Below are positions 45,305 to 57,829 of a DNA stretch of 64,000 nucleotides, one piece after another. The notes beneath the pieces were generated by a model. It ran no database searches. It was not told where the DNA came from and was given only the letters and a program-made list of their open reading frames with translations. A program made the position numbers and the translations under genes. Origin of the DNA: Nageia nagi (Eukaryota > Pinophyta); assembly GCA_050084985.1 (NCBI GenBank), contig JBITNC010000001.1, positions 76,012,001-76,076,000 of the forward strand, read 5' to 3'. The stretch's first letter is position 1. Each line of letters opens with the position of its first letter.

Positions 45305-46740
45305 GATTCTCCCCTTGAGAAGTATAATAAAATTGAATCTTGAAATGATATTATGCTTGCAAAGGAAGTAAAAGTAAAGAGAAGAAAAATTTGATACTTA
45401 CTTAGTTTAGATATATGGATCATCAAGGATTTGTTGATGTATATTTCTCCCTCTTTGCCTTAACTATGAGATGTAATGCCTTTCATGTATTATAATCAAC
45501 CAAGATCAAAAAATGAACCTAAAATTGAGAGACAAAAACTCCCAAACATATATATAAGTGTTAACTCATAAAAGATATAATAGTGAATAGTAATAGAGAA
45601 CATCACAGTATTTCATCAAATGATATAGCAAGGATGAAATTAATATAATATGCATATATCAGCTTCATAATATTAAATACAAAAATACTCAATGTTTATT
45701 CTTATATGCATATATAAGATAATCATGATAAAAGCTGTGTCTACATCGTTATGGGGTACATTATCATGAGGTACATGCCCCATTCCTAGATGCAACATAT
45801 AAATAAGAAAAATAATACGATGATGGTTAATTGAGACCCAACCAACAAAGGTAATTCAATCATGTAGGTTAGTTAATATCCAACTAGTAAGGGTGACTTA
45901 GGGACATGGTTGGTTTTAATATTTTCCAACCATGTTATATGATATGCTCACCATCATGAGGTACATGCCCTATTCTTTGGTGAGGTTAAAGGTTGATTGG
46001 TTTGAATATTTCCCAATCATGGATGATTACAGTACTAATGATAATATGACTATTATACTTAAGATTAGTTTAGTCCCAATCTTCAAGATAACCTAAGAAA
46101 AATGGCTGGTTTAGATGTAACCAAATGATCAAATAGTGATGGTTACTTAACATCCACCCAACAAGGACATAATGTGCTCAGAATGATATCAAATTATTAA
46201 ATGATTAAATGATGATTGCAAATGTAAAGGTAAGAGAGTTAGAGAATAATATTTGCACCTACCTATGATGAATGATGTTATTTGGTGCATAAATGCTAAC
46301 ACAAGCACAAAATATAATGCAGATAGCTAAGCTTCACATTGAACTAGATCTTGTTATTTTTTTAAGAATGAGATATGAATGATCTGATATTATTTACCTA
46401 TGTGTGATGACTAAAATTTACACAAGATTTCCCATGGTATTTTCTATATTACTAATTGTATTGAAGTCATTGATATGAAAATGATAATTTACTGGCTAAA
46501 TTTTGCAAGTGCCACATGATTTATTTAACCTAATTCTAACTATTAAACCTTGTGATTATTATTTGAGTCTAAAATATGCTAAACACTAGTGCACGCATTG
46601 GGATGACTAAGTATTTTGACATAAGGAGCTAGTGTGGGTGCTAGATCAATAGAATGGGAATGAAGCTAGGATCTTAATTCTTGACCTCTATACTAATGAC
46701 TGAGTAAAGGATGACCTTTAAAACATGAGTGAAAATCTTC
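45305..46740 (-). other. 3' untranslated region of element E with degenerate repeats
   Basis: No coding region. Words such as TTAACATCCACCCAACAAGGAC, CCAACCATG and GAGGTACATGCCCC.ATTC recur (for example 45760, 45960, 46150). The same vocabulary forms a clearer array in element H (63431-63640), so the two are related. Confidence 0.55.
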
Positions 46741-47469
46741 CCTCATGCATAGAAAGGATTGAGATGCTTTACATTGGTTGAAAAATTATCAACTTTCCCT
46801 TCAACTGTTGTTAACCTATATGCATTATTTAGATACTTAGTCTTGATGAAGTAAGGACCAATCAAATTAGTCTCAAATTTACCTTGATCTTATTTTTTAT
46901 CCTATGACTTATGATGATTCTCCTTGAGCATGATATCCCCCACTTGGAGTTCACATGGTGCAATCTCTTTTCCATGTGCTTTCTTTGCTCTTTTTAGATA
47001 AGCTCTAAAATATTCTAAGCCATGGATTCTCTTTTCATCCAAGCCTTATATTTGCCTTAATCTTTCTTTTTGCTACACTTTGTAATCAATGATACCTTTT
47101 AAGGACACCCTTAGTGATGATATCTCAACCTCCAATGGTAAGAAAACCTCATCTCCATCAACTAATAAAAATAAAGTACACCTTGTAGGTGATTTGATGC
47201 TTGTTCTATATTCCCAAAAGGCATATATGAGTTGAGAATGCTAATCTTTTATGATTTTTCTTGATTATCTTGTATAAGATGTTAATAATTATCTTCTTAG
47301 TTGCTTGAACTTATTCATTTCCTTGTGGATAGTAGGTTTATGAGAATCTTTTCTTAATTTTGAATCCCTTACAAACCTCCCTAACTTGCTTGCTTATAAA
47401 GTTCTTTCCATTATCCATGATGAGATGATATGGAACACCAAATCTAGCAATGATGTTTTTAGTCATGAA

Positions 47470-47533
47470 TGTTATGAACCGTTACACCAAAAGGTCAACC
47501 TACTAGTGAATCCACACACCCAGGATCTTAACA
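47470..47533 (-). repeat. 64-bp 3' LTR of the miniature element
   Basis: TGTTATGAACCGTTACACC.. to ..GGATCTTAACA (plus strand). Same length as its partner. Confidence 0.85.
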
Positions 47534-47672
47534 TTCCACCACGCTCTGCATCCGACATACTTGAGGCTCTCACTTGTGGCGGCTCTCACTCTAGTCTTCT
47601 CTAGGTAGCCCTTTCCACAGTAGCCCTTTCTGGGGATTCGAACTTGGGATGTATGGCCTGCTCTATACCAAA

Positions 47673-47736
47673 TGTTATGAACTATTACATCAAAAGGTTG
47701 ATCTATTAGTGAATCCGCACACCCAAAATCTTAACA
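47673..47736 (-). repeat. 64-bp 5' LTR of the miniature element
   Basis: TGTTATGAACTATTACATC.. to ..AAATCTTAACA (plus strand), adjacent to the PBS. Confidence 0.85.
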
Positions 47737-48529
47737 ATGAATTTTACAATTTGAGGATCCTTATAGGATCTTAAAGGTACAACTTTAACCTATTTTTAAA
47801 TTATTCTATAGCTACTAAGATGAATTTATGTCCCTCGGTAGATAGGGCATTGATAACACTAATTAAATCTAGGGCCCAAATGATAAAAGGGCCAAGGTAA
47901 TATCATTGTTGCTAGTTCACATGAAGGATCCTATTTCAAGTTAGCATGCTTTTGACATTTCTCACATTTCTAAATATGTAAAATACAATCATTTTCTATA
48001 TATGGCCAATAATTTCTTAGCTTTATGAGTTTATGATAAATGGCTTTAGCATTAAATTGACCTCCATTTATGCTATCATGTACTTGTTCCATAACCTTAT
48101 TTGCTTCTATTTCAATTATACATCTAAGAAAAGTACCATCAAATGATCTTTTGTAAATAATATCACCAATAAGGACATAACCCTTTTAGCCATGCATTTT
48201 AGCCTTATTTTGATTAATTTGGACTAGGATGAATTTGGAATCTTTCCTTTCTTGAATAGTTATAGATATCAGCATACCATGCATGCAATTGAAGAATAAC
48301 ACATATAAGTGATTCCTTCTTATAGAATCCTTATAATTGATCATCATATAGAAAATAACAATGTATAAGGCTCTCATTTTTTATAATGGTTTCCTCATCT
48401 TCAATTGAGATAGGTGTTAGTGAAGCAACATTAGCCATGACATATATAAATTTATTATTTTTCCTTGAGATATTTTTAAATTGAATTTGTGAAAAATATC
48501 TTTAAACCATTTCTTCCACTAGGTGCTTA

Positions 48530-48720
48530 TAAGGTTCTAACTTCTCATCTTTGGTGTTGTAAGTATTATTGATTTGATTGATGACAAGTTATGAGTCACC
48601 ATATACTTTTAGCTTATTGATTCAAAGGTTGACTATTTCTTTTAATCCCAAGACTAAAGCTTCATACTTAGCCATGTTGTTTTTGCATTCAAAATTCAAC
48701 TTGTAAGCCATAGGAATCAT
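48530..48720 (-). pseudogene. pol: Element E second (archaeal-type) RNase H
   Basis: Minus-strand translation gives YKLNFECKNNMAKYEALVLG then LKEIVNL, KLKVYGDS and LVINQINNTYNTKDEKLEPY, the central part of the additional RNase H typical of Tat elements (NN.AEYEAL, GDS.LV..Q). Two stops interrupt it. It lies between RT/RNase H and integrase, the usual place, unlike in element D. Confidence 0.7.
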
Positions 48721-48779
48721 ACCACCTTTAGGAGATACTAGCATAATTCCTACCCAACTCCTTACAAACATTTGGATCC

Positions 48780-49020
48780 ATTGAAGAATAGTTTCCAAGT
48801 CTTTTCCTCACACTACTCAACTAGTATCTTGGATAAGTAGTATACAATAGTTTCTCTATTTTCACTATCAAGCTACACAAGGACTATCCTAATAGCATTG
48901 GATGTAGATAAAACATATAAATATAGGTGCTTGGTATGATCAACTAGTTGTAAGATAGGTGGGTTAAGAAAGTATCTCTTGATATCCTCAAAGGATTGTT
49001 AACACTCATTTTTCTAAACA
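48780..49020 (-). pseudogene. pol: Element E native RNase H region, decayed
   Basis: Interval between RT connection (49023) and the second RNase H. Broken frames only; assigned by position. Confidence 0.4.
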
Positions 49021-49022
49021 AA

Positions 49023-49800
49023 CTAATTTCCCTTTTTAAGAAAATAAGATAATGGAGCTTTTCTATCTACTAATTGATCCATGAACCTTTTTACTACTTG
49101 TAACCTCCCTTGAATACTTCTAAGTTGTCTAATATTTTTTGGTGGAGGCATATCCAAGACAGCTTTAACCTTCTTAGGATCTATCTCTATGCCTATTTTA
49201 GATATGATGTGGCTAAGCAAATTACCACTAGAAAATCCAAAGATAAACTTATTAGGATTTAGCTTCATGTTGAATTATCTCATCCTTTTGAAAATGAATC
49301 CCAAGTCCTCTAAATGATTTTCCTTTTTAGGTGACTTAACAATAATATCATCAACATAAACTTCAACTGATTTGTGGATAAGGTAATGAAACATAGTTAC
49401 CATTGCTCTTTAATATGTTGCCCCTGTACTTTTTAGGCAAAAGGTCAACCCAATAAAATGTTCCCAGGGTGTAGTGAATGTTATCTTGTGTTGATCCTCT
49501 TCATTAATTCTAATTTGATTGTATCCTATGAAACTAGATCCATGAATGATAACATCTCATGTCTTGTTGTATAATCAATAATTATGTCAATGTGTGGCAA
49601 TGGGAAGTTATGCTCTAGAAAAGCCTTATTTAAATCCTTGAAATCTATATAACATCTGATTTCTCCATTTGGCTTCAAATTTAGAACAATGTTGGCTAAC
49701 CAAGGTGAATAGTTAATGGGCTTAATGAATCCTACTTTGTGGTCTTTTCCAATCTCTTTCTTGACTATTAAAGAGTGCTTTAGATGCATTAGTCTTCTTT
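49023..49800 (-). pseudogene. pol: Element E reverse transcriptase
   Basis: 49526-49789 reads GFIKPINYSPWLANIVLNLK then PNGEIRCYIDFKDLNKAF, NFPLPHIDIIIDYTTRHEML and SFMDL. 49023-49268 reads LNPNKFIFGFSSGNLLSHII then PPPKNIRQLRSIQGRLQVVK, the RT connection. The segment holding the YxDD box (49270-49525) is frame-shifted and I could not find the box clearly. Wording is Tat/Ogre-like. Confidence 0.8.
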
Positions 49801-51029
49801 TCTATTGTATAGGCTTTTCTCCTTCTTGTACCACCAAATTGTTAGTTACAAAGGTTGGATCTAGGCATGGCACATCATTCTATTCCCAAGAAAACATTTT
49901 CTTATCATCACCAATAATTCCTATTCTAATATAAATAATGTTTGGTATCCCTTCTATACCAATATTGATCTTAATAGGAAGCTCATTCAACCATTCTATT
50001 TAATTCATCAGGTTAATATAGATAAGAAAATGCCCTCAATCAAAATATATACTCAATCTCATCTCCAAAATAAGCATCAATATGAGAAGCCACCTTGTCT
50101 TTCCTCTTGTAATGGAATAATTTGAACTCTGATCATACCCCTAGTGTGTTCAGAATGCATAATCCATTTTAAATACATCAACAAACCTTGAAACTATTCT
50201 ATCATGTAGAGGGTAAGAGGAATCATGATATGTTCTATTAGCATGAGAACTAGGATTATAACATGCATGGATGTTAGTGTAGGCATAAGAGCTAACAAAG
50301 GAGTTGGTCTTCCTGAGATTTGCCCTTGATTTTTGATATTATCTTGAACATGTTGACTAATTGCAACTCTAATTTTGTTTTAGACTCATAATCACTATAG
50401 TAGAAGATTAAATATTTTTTATTTTCCTTTTCTATTCCTAGCCCACTCTTTCCTTCATTTGATTCAAACATCTTTGTAGTTAACTCTTCAATTCCCTATC
50501 CATCCTTGCCTATGCCTTTATATATTTTGTATTCCATGTACTGTGGTATCAAGAGTGCATCAAATCTCATTTACCTAGTTTTCTTATTGACCTTTACATA
50601 GGTTTCCACTTTGGTATTATCTATATCTGATTCTAACTTTGATTCTAACATGTCAATGTACAATATTATCTTAAAATCATCTTCTTATAACTCTTACTAT
50701 TCCTAACTATATTTGTAGCAATAAGGGTAGCATGGACATTGATATCGGTGTGGACACTAGTCATCCTAAACTTTTTGATATTTTTCCAATTGGTTTATAT
50801 CTTCTTTGATCACCTTCTAACTAATGGCATATGTTTCAACACTTGTTTCTTTGTACAGTTGCATAATATTACTGTATTTTTCATCTTCCTCACTATAATC
50901 ATCATTTTCCTTATGAATTTCAACATTTCAATATGGGAATATGGTGTTCCTAACTTGTGCAATCATTTTTGCATTTTCATACACTGCTTCAATGACATAT
51001 TCCTATCCATCATAATTAAATTTTATTAA

Positions 51030-51330
51030 TCTATGTAATGTATATGGTACACACATCATAAGATGTATCCATGGTCTCCCTAGGAGGATATCATAAGAAA
51101 GCTTCTTGTCCAAAACATAATTCATAACTTCCACTATTTTGGTCCCAACTGAATACATAAGATGATATTTCTAGCACATGCTTTACTATCATTGTCATAC
51201 CTTGTGATCTTGTTCTTCTTTCATACAAATTTTGACATCAATTTATCTCAAAATGTTTTGAGGAAATTGATGGAATAAATTTTTAACCTTGCACGACCAT
51301 CTATAAATGAATGCTTGACTTTTTTTCCTA
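51030..51330 (-). pseudogene. pol: Element E protease
   Basis: Minus-strand fragments VKHSFIDGRARLKIYSINFL (active site D-G altered) and LSYDILLGRPWIHLM (the conserved end of Tat proteases) lie about 170 bases apart in two frames. Position between gag and RT fits. Confidence 0.6.
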
Positions 51331-51577
51331 ATATCTTTACAAATATATGGATTGGTAAGCATTTATCAATGATATCATCACTAGGAATTTCATCATCGAT
51401 AATTGCTATACTATTCTTTTAACAACTAATCATTCCTACTAATCAGCTAGTAGAAATATTTGTATCAACATTAATGTTGCTAAGAAGCTCAAATAATGCT
51501 ATCCTATGTTCTTTATAAGTATCAAACAATTCAAGTAAAATGATTTTAGCTTTCATATTTTTAATATTTGTAAGATA

Positions 51578-52740
51578 TTATTTTCGCATTTGTCTTTCCT
51601 CTTTTGTCAAAGAGAAGTTGTAGACAACACCTCTTTTGAACCAAAAAACTAGGTTAGAAATACCTTTCTTTGACCTTTTGGTTGCATTGCATATTTGTTC
51701 CAAATATGAACCAACATTTGAATTTGTGTTTGCACTAAATTCATCATAAAACTCAACAAGTTTATCATTATCATCATAGATAATCATGTTCACCATATAA
51801 ATAGAATGTAAATCCTAAGTTTTGACTTTGAGCACATCATTTTCATATGAAACTGTACTACTATCCAATAAGTATTTTGATTTCTTTCCCAAAACATAGC
51901 AACTTAGTGTACTATGCCCTTTGATTTGATGGTGTTTACAAAATTGATTTTCTTTATACCAATGAGGTTTCTCATCATTAGTTCCATATTTATTTCCTTG
52001 AATTTCTTTGATTAAACCCATGTCTAAACAATATTCAAACCTTTGGTTAGGGTTTATAGGCAATGGATACATATCATTGGCTAATTTTCTATCGTTAGGT
52101 TTATCTTGGTGGGTTGGTTCCATAACATTAACTAAATTATCATCCTTTTTATCATAAGGATTCCTACCATTATCTTTGTTGGAGGAGGATGATATATACT
52201 TAAGCAAATTTGACCTTATTAACAATTATTCTTTCTCAATAAGCAAATGAGCCATATGCATAAATGAACCATTAACATATTCAAGCCCCTTTTCACTAAT
52301 AATAGAATGAATGTTTTGAAAAAATACCTTTGCAATGAATCTCTCTTCCACCTTTTTTCCAATGGACCTCCAAATCTTAATAAATTGAGGAGCAAACTTA
52401 TCCAACCTCTCTATTTGTTCTTACTTGCAATGGATCAAATCTATGAAATCAGCTAGTTTCTTCATATTGCATCTGCAGTGAGCTTTGAATTGATCCTTCA
52501 ATTACTGATAAGATATTATATAACCTAGTTCCAAAGTATGAAACTAGTTTTGATCTTTTCTAATTAACCTCATAGGAAATTATTCATTTTGAAGTCCTCA
52601 TTAACACCACATTTAAGCTCCATAATGTATACAAAACCCTGAAGATGAGTAATAGGATTCATCTAATCATTAAAATTTTCAAAATTAAGATTCTTATTTG
52701 TACCAACAAGGAGTTTATTATGAATCTCCATGCTCAATAG
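51578..52740 (-). pseudogene. gag: Element E gag
   Basis: 51815-52225 shows HWYKENQFCKHHQIKGHSTL, a C/H-rich finger of the kind found near the end of Tat gag proteins, followed by the acidic linker 51578-51796 (IYDDNDKLVEFYDEF..). 52230-52740 contains decayed gag core. Stops separate the parts. Confidence 0.6.
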
Positions 52741-53051
52741 ATTACCCTTGATTTATGTTCAATCTATACAAACTTCAAACTTACTCCCAAGTTGTATAAC
52801 CTAAGACTCAAGATGTTTGAAAGTTTCATTTTAAGATCCATTTATAAAAAGTAACTTGGAAAGTTTTAGGTAAATTATATTTGTAGTAGAGGTGATTTAA
52901 AATAAAAATTTTAAAAATCTGAAGGCAAATTTGAGGTTGCAGAAAAAAACTATAGATTTTTTGGTGAATTTTAAAAGTCATTTTTTTCAAGGTAGAAGAC
53001 TAAGTACTTCTACTAACTAGGTGCAAAAGTGGTAGTAAGCTACCACTAGGG

Positions 53052-53261
53052 TGATAGAAGGATTCCTTTAGGTGGTATCAAGCAACCATCGTGTGGTATC
53101 ACACTATGACCATGTGATAAAAGGCTACCACCATGCAGTAGTAGACTTCTACCATGTGGTGGTAGATGGCTACTATGTAGCAAGTTTCCATCGGGCAGTA
53201 TCAAGTTACCATCATGTAGTAGCATGATGCTACCACATGGTAGGAGTCTACTACCATGTGA
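53052..53261 (-). repeat. Ten-unit 21-bp minisatellite encoding heptapeptide repeats
   Basis: Within an 82-codon minus-strand frame (53046-53294), residues 12-81 are ten heptads of the pattern H-G/D-G-S-L-L-P/S (SHGSRLL, PCGSIML, LHDGNLI, LPDGNLL, and so on). At DNA level the units are rich in imperfect palindromes such as CTACCACATGGTAG. It lies in E's leader between gag and the 5' LTR. A short coding minisatellite or a chance open frame over a 21-bp repeat are both possible. Confidence 0.6.
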
Positions 53262-53299
53262 AAGAAACATCCCACTACCTCCATTGCACATCAATTATC

Positions 53300-54874
53300 A
53301 ATTCATGGTGCCACATGTAAATTATCTATATATAGATAATATATGACTCATTTGCTTCATTCTATCATTTCTTCCACTTATTTAGAGCTATCATTTTCTA
53401 CAAATCCTATCTCTATCCTATATTAGGATTCCATGTGGTATAATTTTTCAATAAATAAGATTTAGGTTACACTTTTGAATTATTCTAACCCATCAAAGCT
53501 ATAATTTTCTTTATTTTTTCCTACAATATTTTACTTCTAGTCGTACCTTTTAACCAACATGTTTAACTCTCTAATAAAATCTTGTCTCTCATCATCCTCC
53601 AACTATTTATTTTCATATAGGAATTTATCATGCCCTAGTAATTTTTTTCTTTTTTACCCCACAATGTTACTTAGATTGGGTGGACCAGACAAGGTTTAGA
53701 GGCCTTATTTTTATACCTCAATTTGAAATAGATTCTAATTTATTGGACTATCTTATGTCTACTATTGGGTGGCAGTAGAATGGTATCATTTAGAGGTAGA
53801 ATTCTATTGTTTTAAGGTATAATACTATATTTTGGAAGATATATCATTGTACAAATGTAGGATTCCATTGTCTAAAAGCAAGAGTAATCATTTAAAGGTA
53901 GATCCCATCATCCTAAGGTATCTACTACCATTCAAAGGTAGATGAGACTGTTTAGAGGCATCTGCTACTATTTGAAGGCATATGTGAATTATAAATATTA
54001 AAAAACATAATAATATTAGGAATTAGATCTCACCAATTATCACAACTCTTTTTAGATCCTATAGGCTTTATTAATATGCTGCTTAAAGGAGATCTACAAG
54101 AAAATAACAATGGACATATCAAATTTAGTATTTAGAGTAAGGTATTTATATTAGGTGATTTAATCAAAATATAATATTAATTTGTAATTTCAAGGTGAAG
54201 TCATATATTTATTATTTCAAAATATTGGTGATTTAATAAAAATTTAATTTAAAATTTTAATTTGACCTAGCAACTTGGGCTAGAAAAAAACAATTTAGTG
54301 ACATGGGTATTTTTCTAACCCAAAAATTTTACCATTTTTCATTTTTAGAATTTCTAAAATTCACTTATTAGTGAATATTCATTGCTAAAATGAATCATAT
54401 GCATGAATCATAGTGTTTTTGCTACTATTAGTGTTAGTACTAATGGTAGCATCCATGTTGATATGCACATCTACCCTAATTTGAGTGGTAATATGGATTG
54501 TTGGGATAGATGCTTTCATAATAAGAGCTTAAAACTTAGGCATTGCAATTATTTTGGTTAAGAATTTTGGAGCCATGATCATCATTTCTTTGAAACTCAT
54601 AAAATCTATAGATCAAATGCAACCAACAGCTTTAGTGTTCTTTATGAAATATGGGTAGGTCAAGAGCACTTAAATTCTAACCCTAATTTAGAGAATGAAA
54701 ATGCTATAAACAAGTGGGATCCAATATGTTGATATGTGTTTTGGTACACCTAGGTTTACCTTTAAATGACCTAAAAGGACAAATATATTTATTTGTATGT
54801 TGAACCTAAGATAGTTAACATAGATAAACATACATGAATAAGGGAATTCAATAGTTCAATAATAAAATAACAAA
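53300..54874. other. Leader of element E, no gene recognised
   Basis: AT-rich. Around 53800-53960 a second loose array of AAGGTAGA/GGTAT-type words recurs (GTCTA.AGGTAGAT), echoing the CTACC vocabulary of 53052-53261. A PBS was not found. Confidence 0.4.
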
Positions 54875-55538
54875 ATTACAATGATGTCAAGATATAAAAC
54901 AAAATGTACATGCACTAAACAGAAAGGAATTGAATGAAAGATAAATACCTATATGTCCTTACTTGTATCAAGGTTTGGAATATGATGGATGAACTTGTTG
55001 AAGAGTGATGACCTTATTATGCAAACCCCAAGGCCAATTGTAGAAGAAACACCAACATGATTGCTAGCCCCAAAGAGCTTAGTGTAAGTGCAGACATCAA
55101 TGTGGATGTTAACGATCCTAAAGAATGAGGTTCACTAATAAGGATCAATGATAACAGAGATGATAACAAGTCAAACTAAGCATATGGTCATAAAAGTGGA
55201 TGATAGATATTAGCTCAAGTAATAACAAGATTCTAGTCTCAATAAATAATATTTAGAAATACCCAAGTATAGGGTACTAACTATCGAGATGTAAACTTGA
55301 CATTCTTTTTCCAAGTTAGAGATACTTACATTTATATCAAGTGTGATTCACCATTTGAACCTTTATGTGAAGGTAGTAGCTATCCTAGTATACCTAACAT
55401 AAAATATAAGAACAACAACCTAAGAAATATGTGATAATAAAGTAAAATATGTTAAAAGTGACTGAATGTGATTAAAACATGTATGTAAGTTGCATCTAAA
55501 TGAAACCGTGTTAAGGGGACCACTTTTAGGTGTCAACA
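54875..55538 (-). repeat. 5' LTR of element E
   Basis: Homologous to 44656-45304 and ends TTTTAGGTGTCAACA at 55538 on the plus strand (element sense TGTTGACACC). Left edge approximate. Confidence 0.65.
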
Positions 55539-56480
55539 TTGAAACCTAATTTGGCACCCTTTTTGAGACAAACTAATTTTAATATGACCCTCATTATGTT
55601 ATGATCAATATGATTTTATATTATATTTTAATTATCAATTATGATCTACTAAAGCATCTTCTCATATATGATTCTCTTTTTTTGTGCAAGGTGCATTCAT
55701 GTAATCTCTTAAACCTATGAAAGATAATTATATGCATGGGAAGGCTATCAAGATTTCATCTTGATAGGACTATTCATATCTCTCAAAACTTGTTTATTTC
55801 TTTCAACACCACAAATTGATATTGGACTCTATTACATATAAAATTTAGTTATCACTACTTTATGATGTACATTGAGGCTTATTTTTTTATACTCAGAGTT
55901 GTCTTGTTGAAAAGATGAAGTACCTCTAGTGCTAGCACTAGGTCATAGAACATTTCATTGCTAACATTCATAAATATTAAAGCATCTTATCTTCATATCT
56001 ACCTTTAGATCATTCATGTGTTCAAAATCAAGTCAACATTATTATTTAGCAATCATCTACATTACTGCACAAGTATTTATTATTCCTCTCTTATAGGTTA
56101 TCAAGTTATTTCATTTTCTATATCATTCTATTTCTATTAGTTACTCATTTGGGAAGGCAATTAGGTTCCTTTGCTCATTAATTAAAGTAGATATTTTTGT
56201 ATGATCCTCATTATAGTTAGTATTGGATTTTATCATCTACATTTTAGTGAATCTAACACTTTTACATTCTTTTACAAATTTTAAATTAGAAAATTATGTA
56301 CTATTATATCCATACTATTCCAAAATCCTTAGGGTTTTTGAATAAATCTAAGTAGCAAATCTTGTGAGTGTGACATCAATGGTAGGGTATAATAAAATAA
56401 ATGCCTTATTTAAAATATTTTCCACTTACAACAAGAATCTAAAACTTTGGTATAGATAATCAAATCATTCATCAAAATAT
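55539..56480. other. No gene recognised
   Basis: AT-rich sequence between elements E and F; may include F's decayed 5' LTR, whose partner I could not find. Confidence 0.4.
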
Positions 56481-57249
56481 ATCACACATGGAAAATAATA
56501 AATAACAATGACAAAGATAATCCACTTAGTGATGATATTTTGAATACCTTTCTTACTTTGGAAAAGGAGTGGAAACCTAAAAAAGATTAATGGTGATGGA
56601 TATCCCAACATTTATCTATAAGCATTTGAGTATCTTATGAAACTCAAATACAAAGATAACAATAGTATGAATTTCAAGTATTTCCATCTTATTATTATCA
56701 GTGTAGAATGTAAATGATTTTATATATTGAAGCTCAATTCAATTAATTCTTATGATTAGTTGTAAATATTATTCAAATCATACTTTAAGTGTAATGTTCA
56801 ATAGGATACTAGATTCACATATCTAATGAATTCAAGTGAGAACCTAACAAAAGCTTGGAATCATTTGTACCATGATCTCAACTAATATGTAGATCACTAG
56901 ATAGTTGCATCACTAAAAAGCATATTACAAAAGTATTCGTACAAAGCATTAATCATATTTTCAAGTGTGCTATAATTAACTATATAAGTAACCATTTACA
57001 AAAATGACCCATATACTAATTCAAAAGGAGAATTCCATGGTTTAATTTGGGTAGATCAAATATACATCAATCAATAAGGATTTATGTTAGAAGACACACC
57101 CAAAAAATGAGGATACCAAAATCAATGTAGATAAAATTAGTTATATAGCCCCTCAATATTCCAAAAGGTGAGAAAATTTTACTAATCTTCCTATGTACCC
57201 TATAAAAATATTTGATGATTGTATGGAAAAGGTTTAATATAAAAAATAA

Positions 57250-57700
57250 AAGGGTAGGAATTTGAACATGATGAAGAAAAACCTAAGTGGTTCAAAAAAG
57301 GATAATTTTATGGTTATCATGAAGTCACTAGATATTATACTAATAATTACTTGTAGATTAATAAATTATTAAAAGAGATTCTTAACAAGAATATAATTGA
57401 GTACAAAAATGGATAAATTATGAAACCTAATATAAACCAAGATATTCATCAATCATTAAACATGTCTAATATGGTTATCCATGGAGAGGAAGTAAAATCT
57501 AATGAAGGTTCATCATTTGAAGAAAAATGCAATGTTGTTACATGAGGTTAAAATAAGGGCTTTCCTAATCCAAAAATAATTTCATCATCAAATAATTTCT
57601 TTCCTACTCTTCCTTGTGATAAATTTAAAAATGATTGTGCCACTCAATTAAAGAATACTCCTAACAAAATTAGCATGTAAGAATTAATTATGACTTCTGA
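57250..57700 (+). pseudogene. gag: Element F gag C-terminal part
   Basis: EKPKWFKKG then FYGYHEVTRYYTNNYL keeps the Tat-type finger outline (C.YH...H.T..C), with cysteines replaced. It is surrounded by stops. Confidence 0.45.
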
Positions 57701-57829
57701 TAGGGATATGAAGGTTGTATTTGGAGAAGTAGTTGGTCCTAACATTCCTATAAGTGCATTTGTGGAGGTATTGAGTCTGTTAAATAGGTTAACATGATAT
57801 AATTTGATGATGATGAGTTTCTAATACAA

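Larger units (their letters stand above)
47470..47736 (-). mobile_element. 267-bp miniature LTR retrotransposon (TRIM/SMART-like)
   Basis: Two direct 64-bp repeats (47470-47533 and 47673-47736) flank 139 bp. Each begins TGTTATG and ends TTAACA on the plus strand (element sense TGTTAAG..CATAACA). Perfect 5-bp TSD ATGAA at 47465-47469 and 47737-47741. In element sense the first LTR is followed after two bases by TGGTATAGAGC (47670-47660), the tRNA-iMet PBS lacking one base. The second LTR is preceded by purine-rich GCAGAGCGTGGTGGAA (47549-47534). The LTRs differ at about 10 of 64 positions, all transitions. It encodes nothing and must have relied on another element's proteins. Confidence 0.85.
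46745..48480 (-). pseudogene. pol: Element E integrase, interrupted by a miniature LTR element
   Basis: The C-terminal part reads GKFETNLIGPYFIKTKYLNN then VKHLNPFYA (about 46745-46890, GPY-type motif). The core reads IIARFGVPYHLIMDNGKNFI (about 47390-47460, second catalytic Asp) and YYPQGNE.VQATKK (Glu position altered or lost). The coding sequence is split by the 267-bp insertion at 47470-47736, whose TSD ATGAA lies in the core. Upstream, 47740-48480 has zinc-finger-region fragments. Heavily broken. Confidence 0.7.
44656..55538 (-). mobile_element. Element E: decayed Tat-like Ty3/gypsy retrotransposon
   Basis: The two LTR-like blocks (about 44656-45304 and 54875-55538) are direct repeats. 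The left one is followed by a purine tract in element sense. Between them, on the minus strand from right to left: gag, protease, RT, RNase H, an archaeal-type RNase H and integrase. Stops and frameshifts are frequent. RT and protease wording (SPWLANIVLNLKPNGEIRCY, LLGRPWIH) is typical of the Tat/Ogre group. The outer LTR edges are approximate and I could not find a PBS or TSD. Confidence 0.7.

Noticed and set aside
47480-47690. tRNA-derived SINE (it has an A-box-like TAGAGCAGGCC and a B-box-like GTTCGAATCCC)
   Set aside because: The two boxes are too close together, while equal 64-bp terminal repeats, TSD and PBS position fit a miniature LTR element better. The box likeness may be coincidental or come from the PBS.
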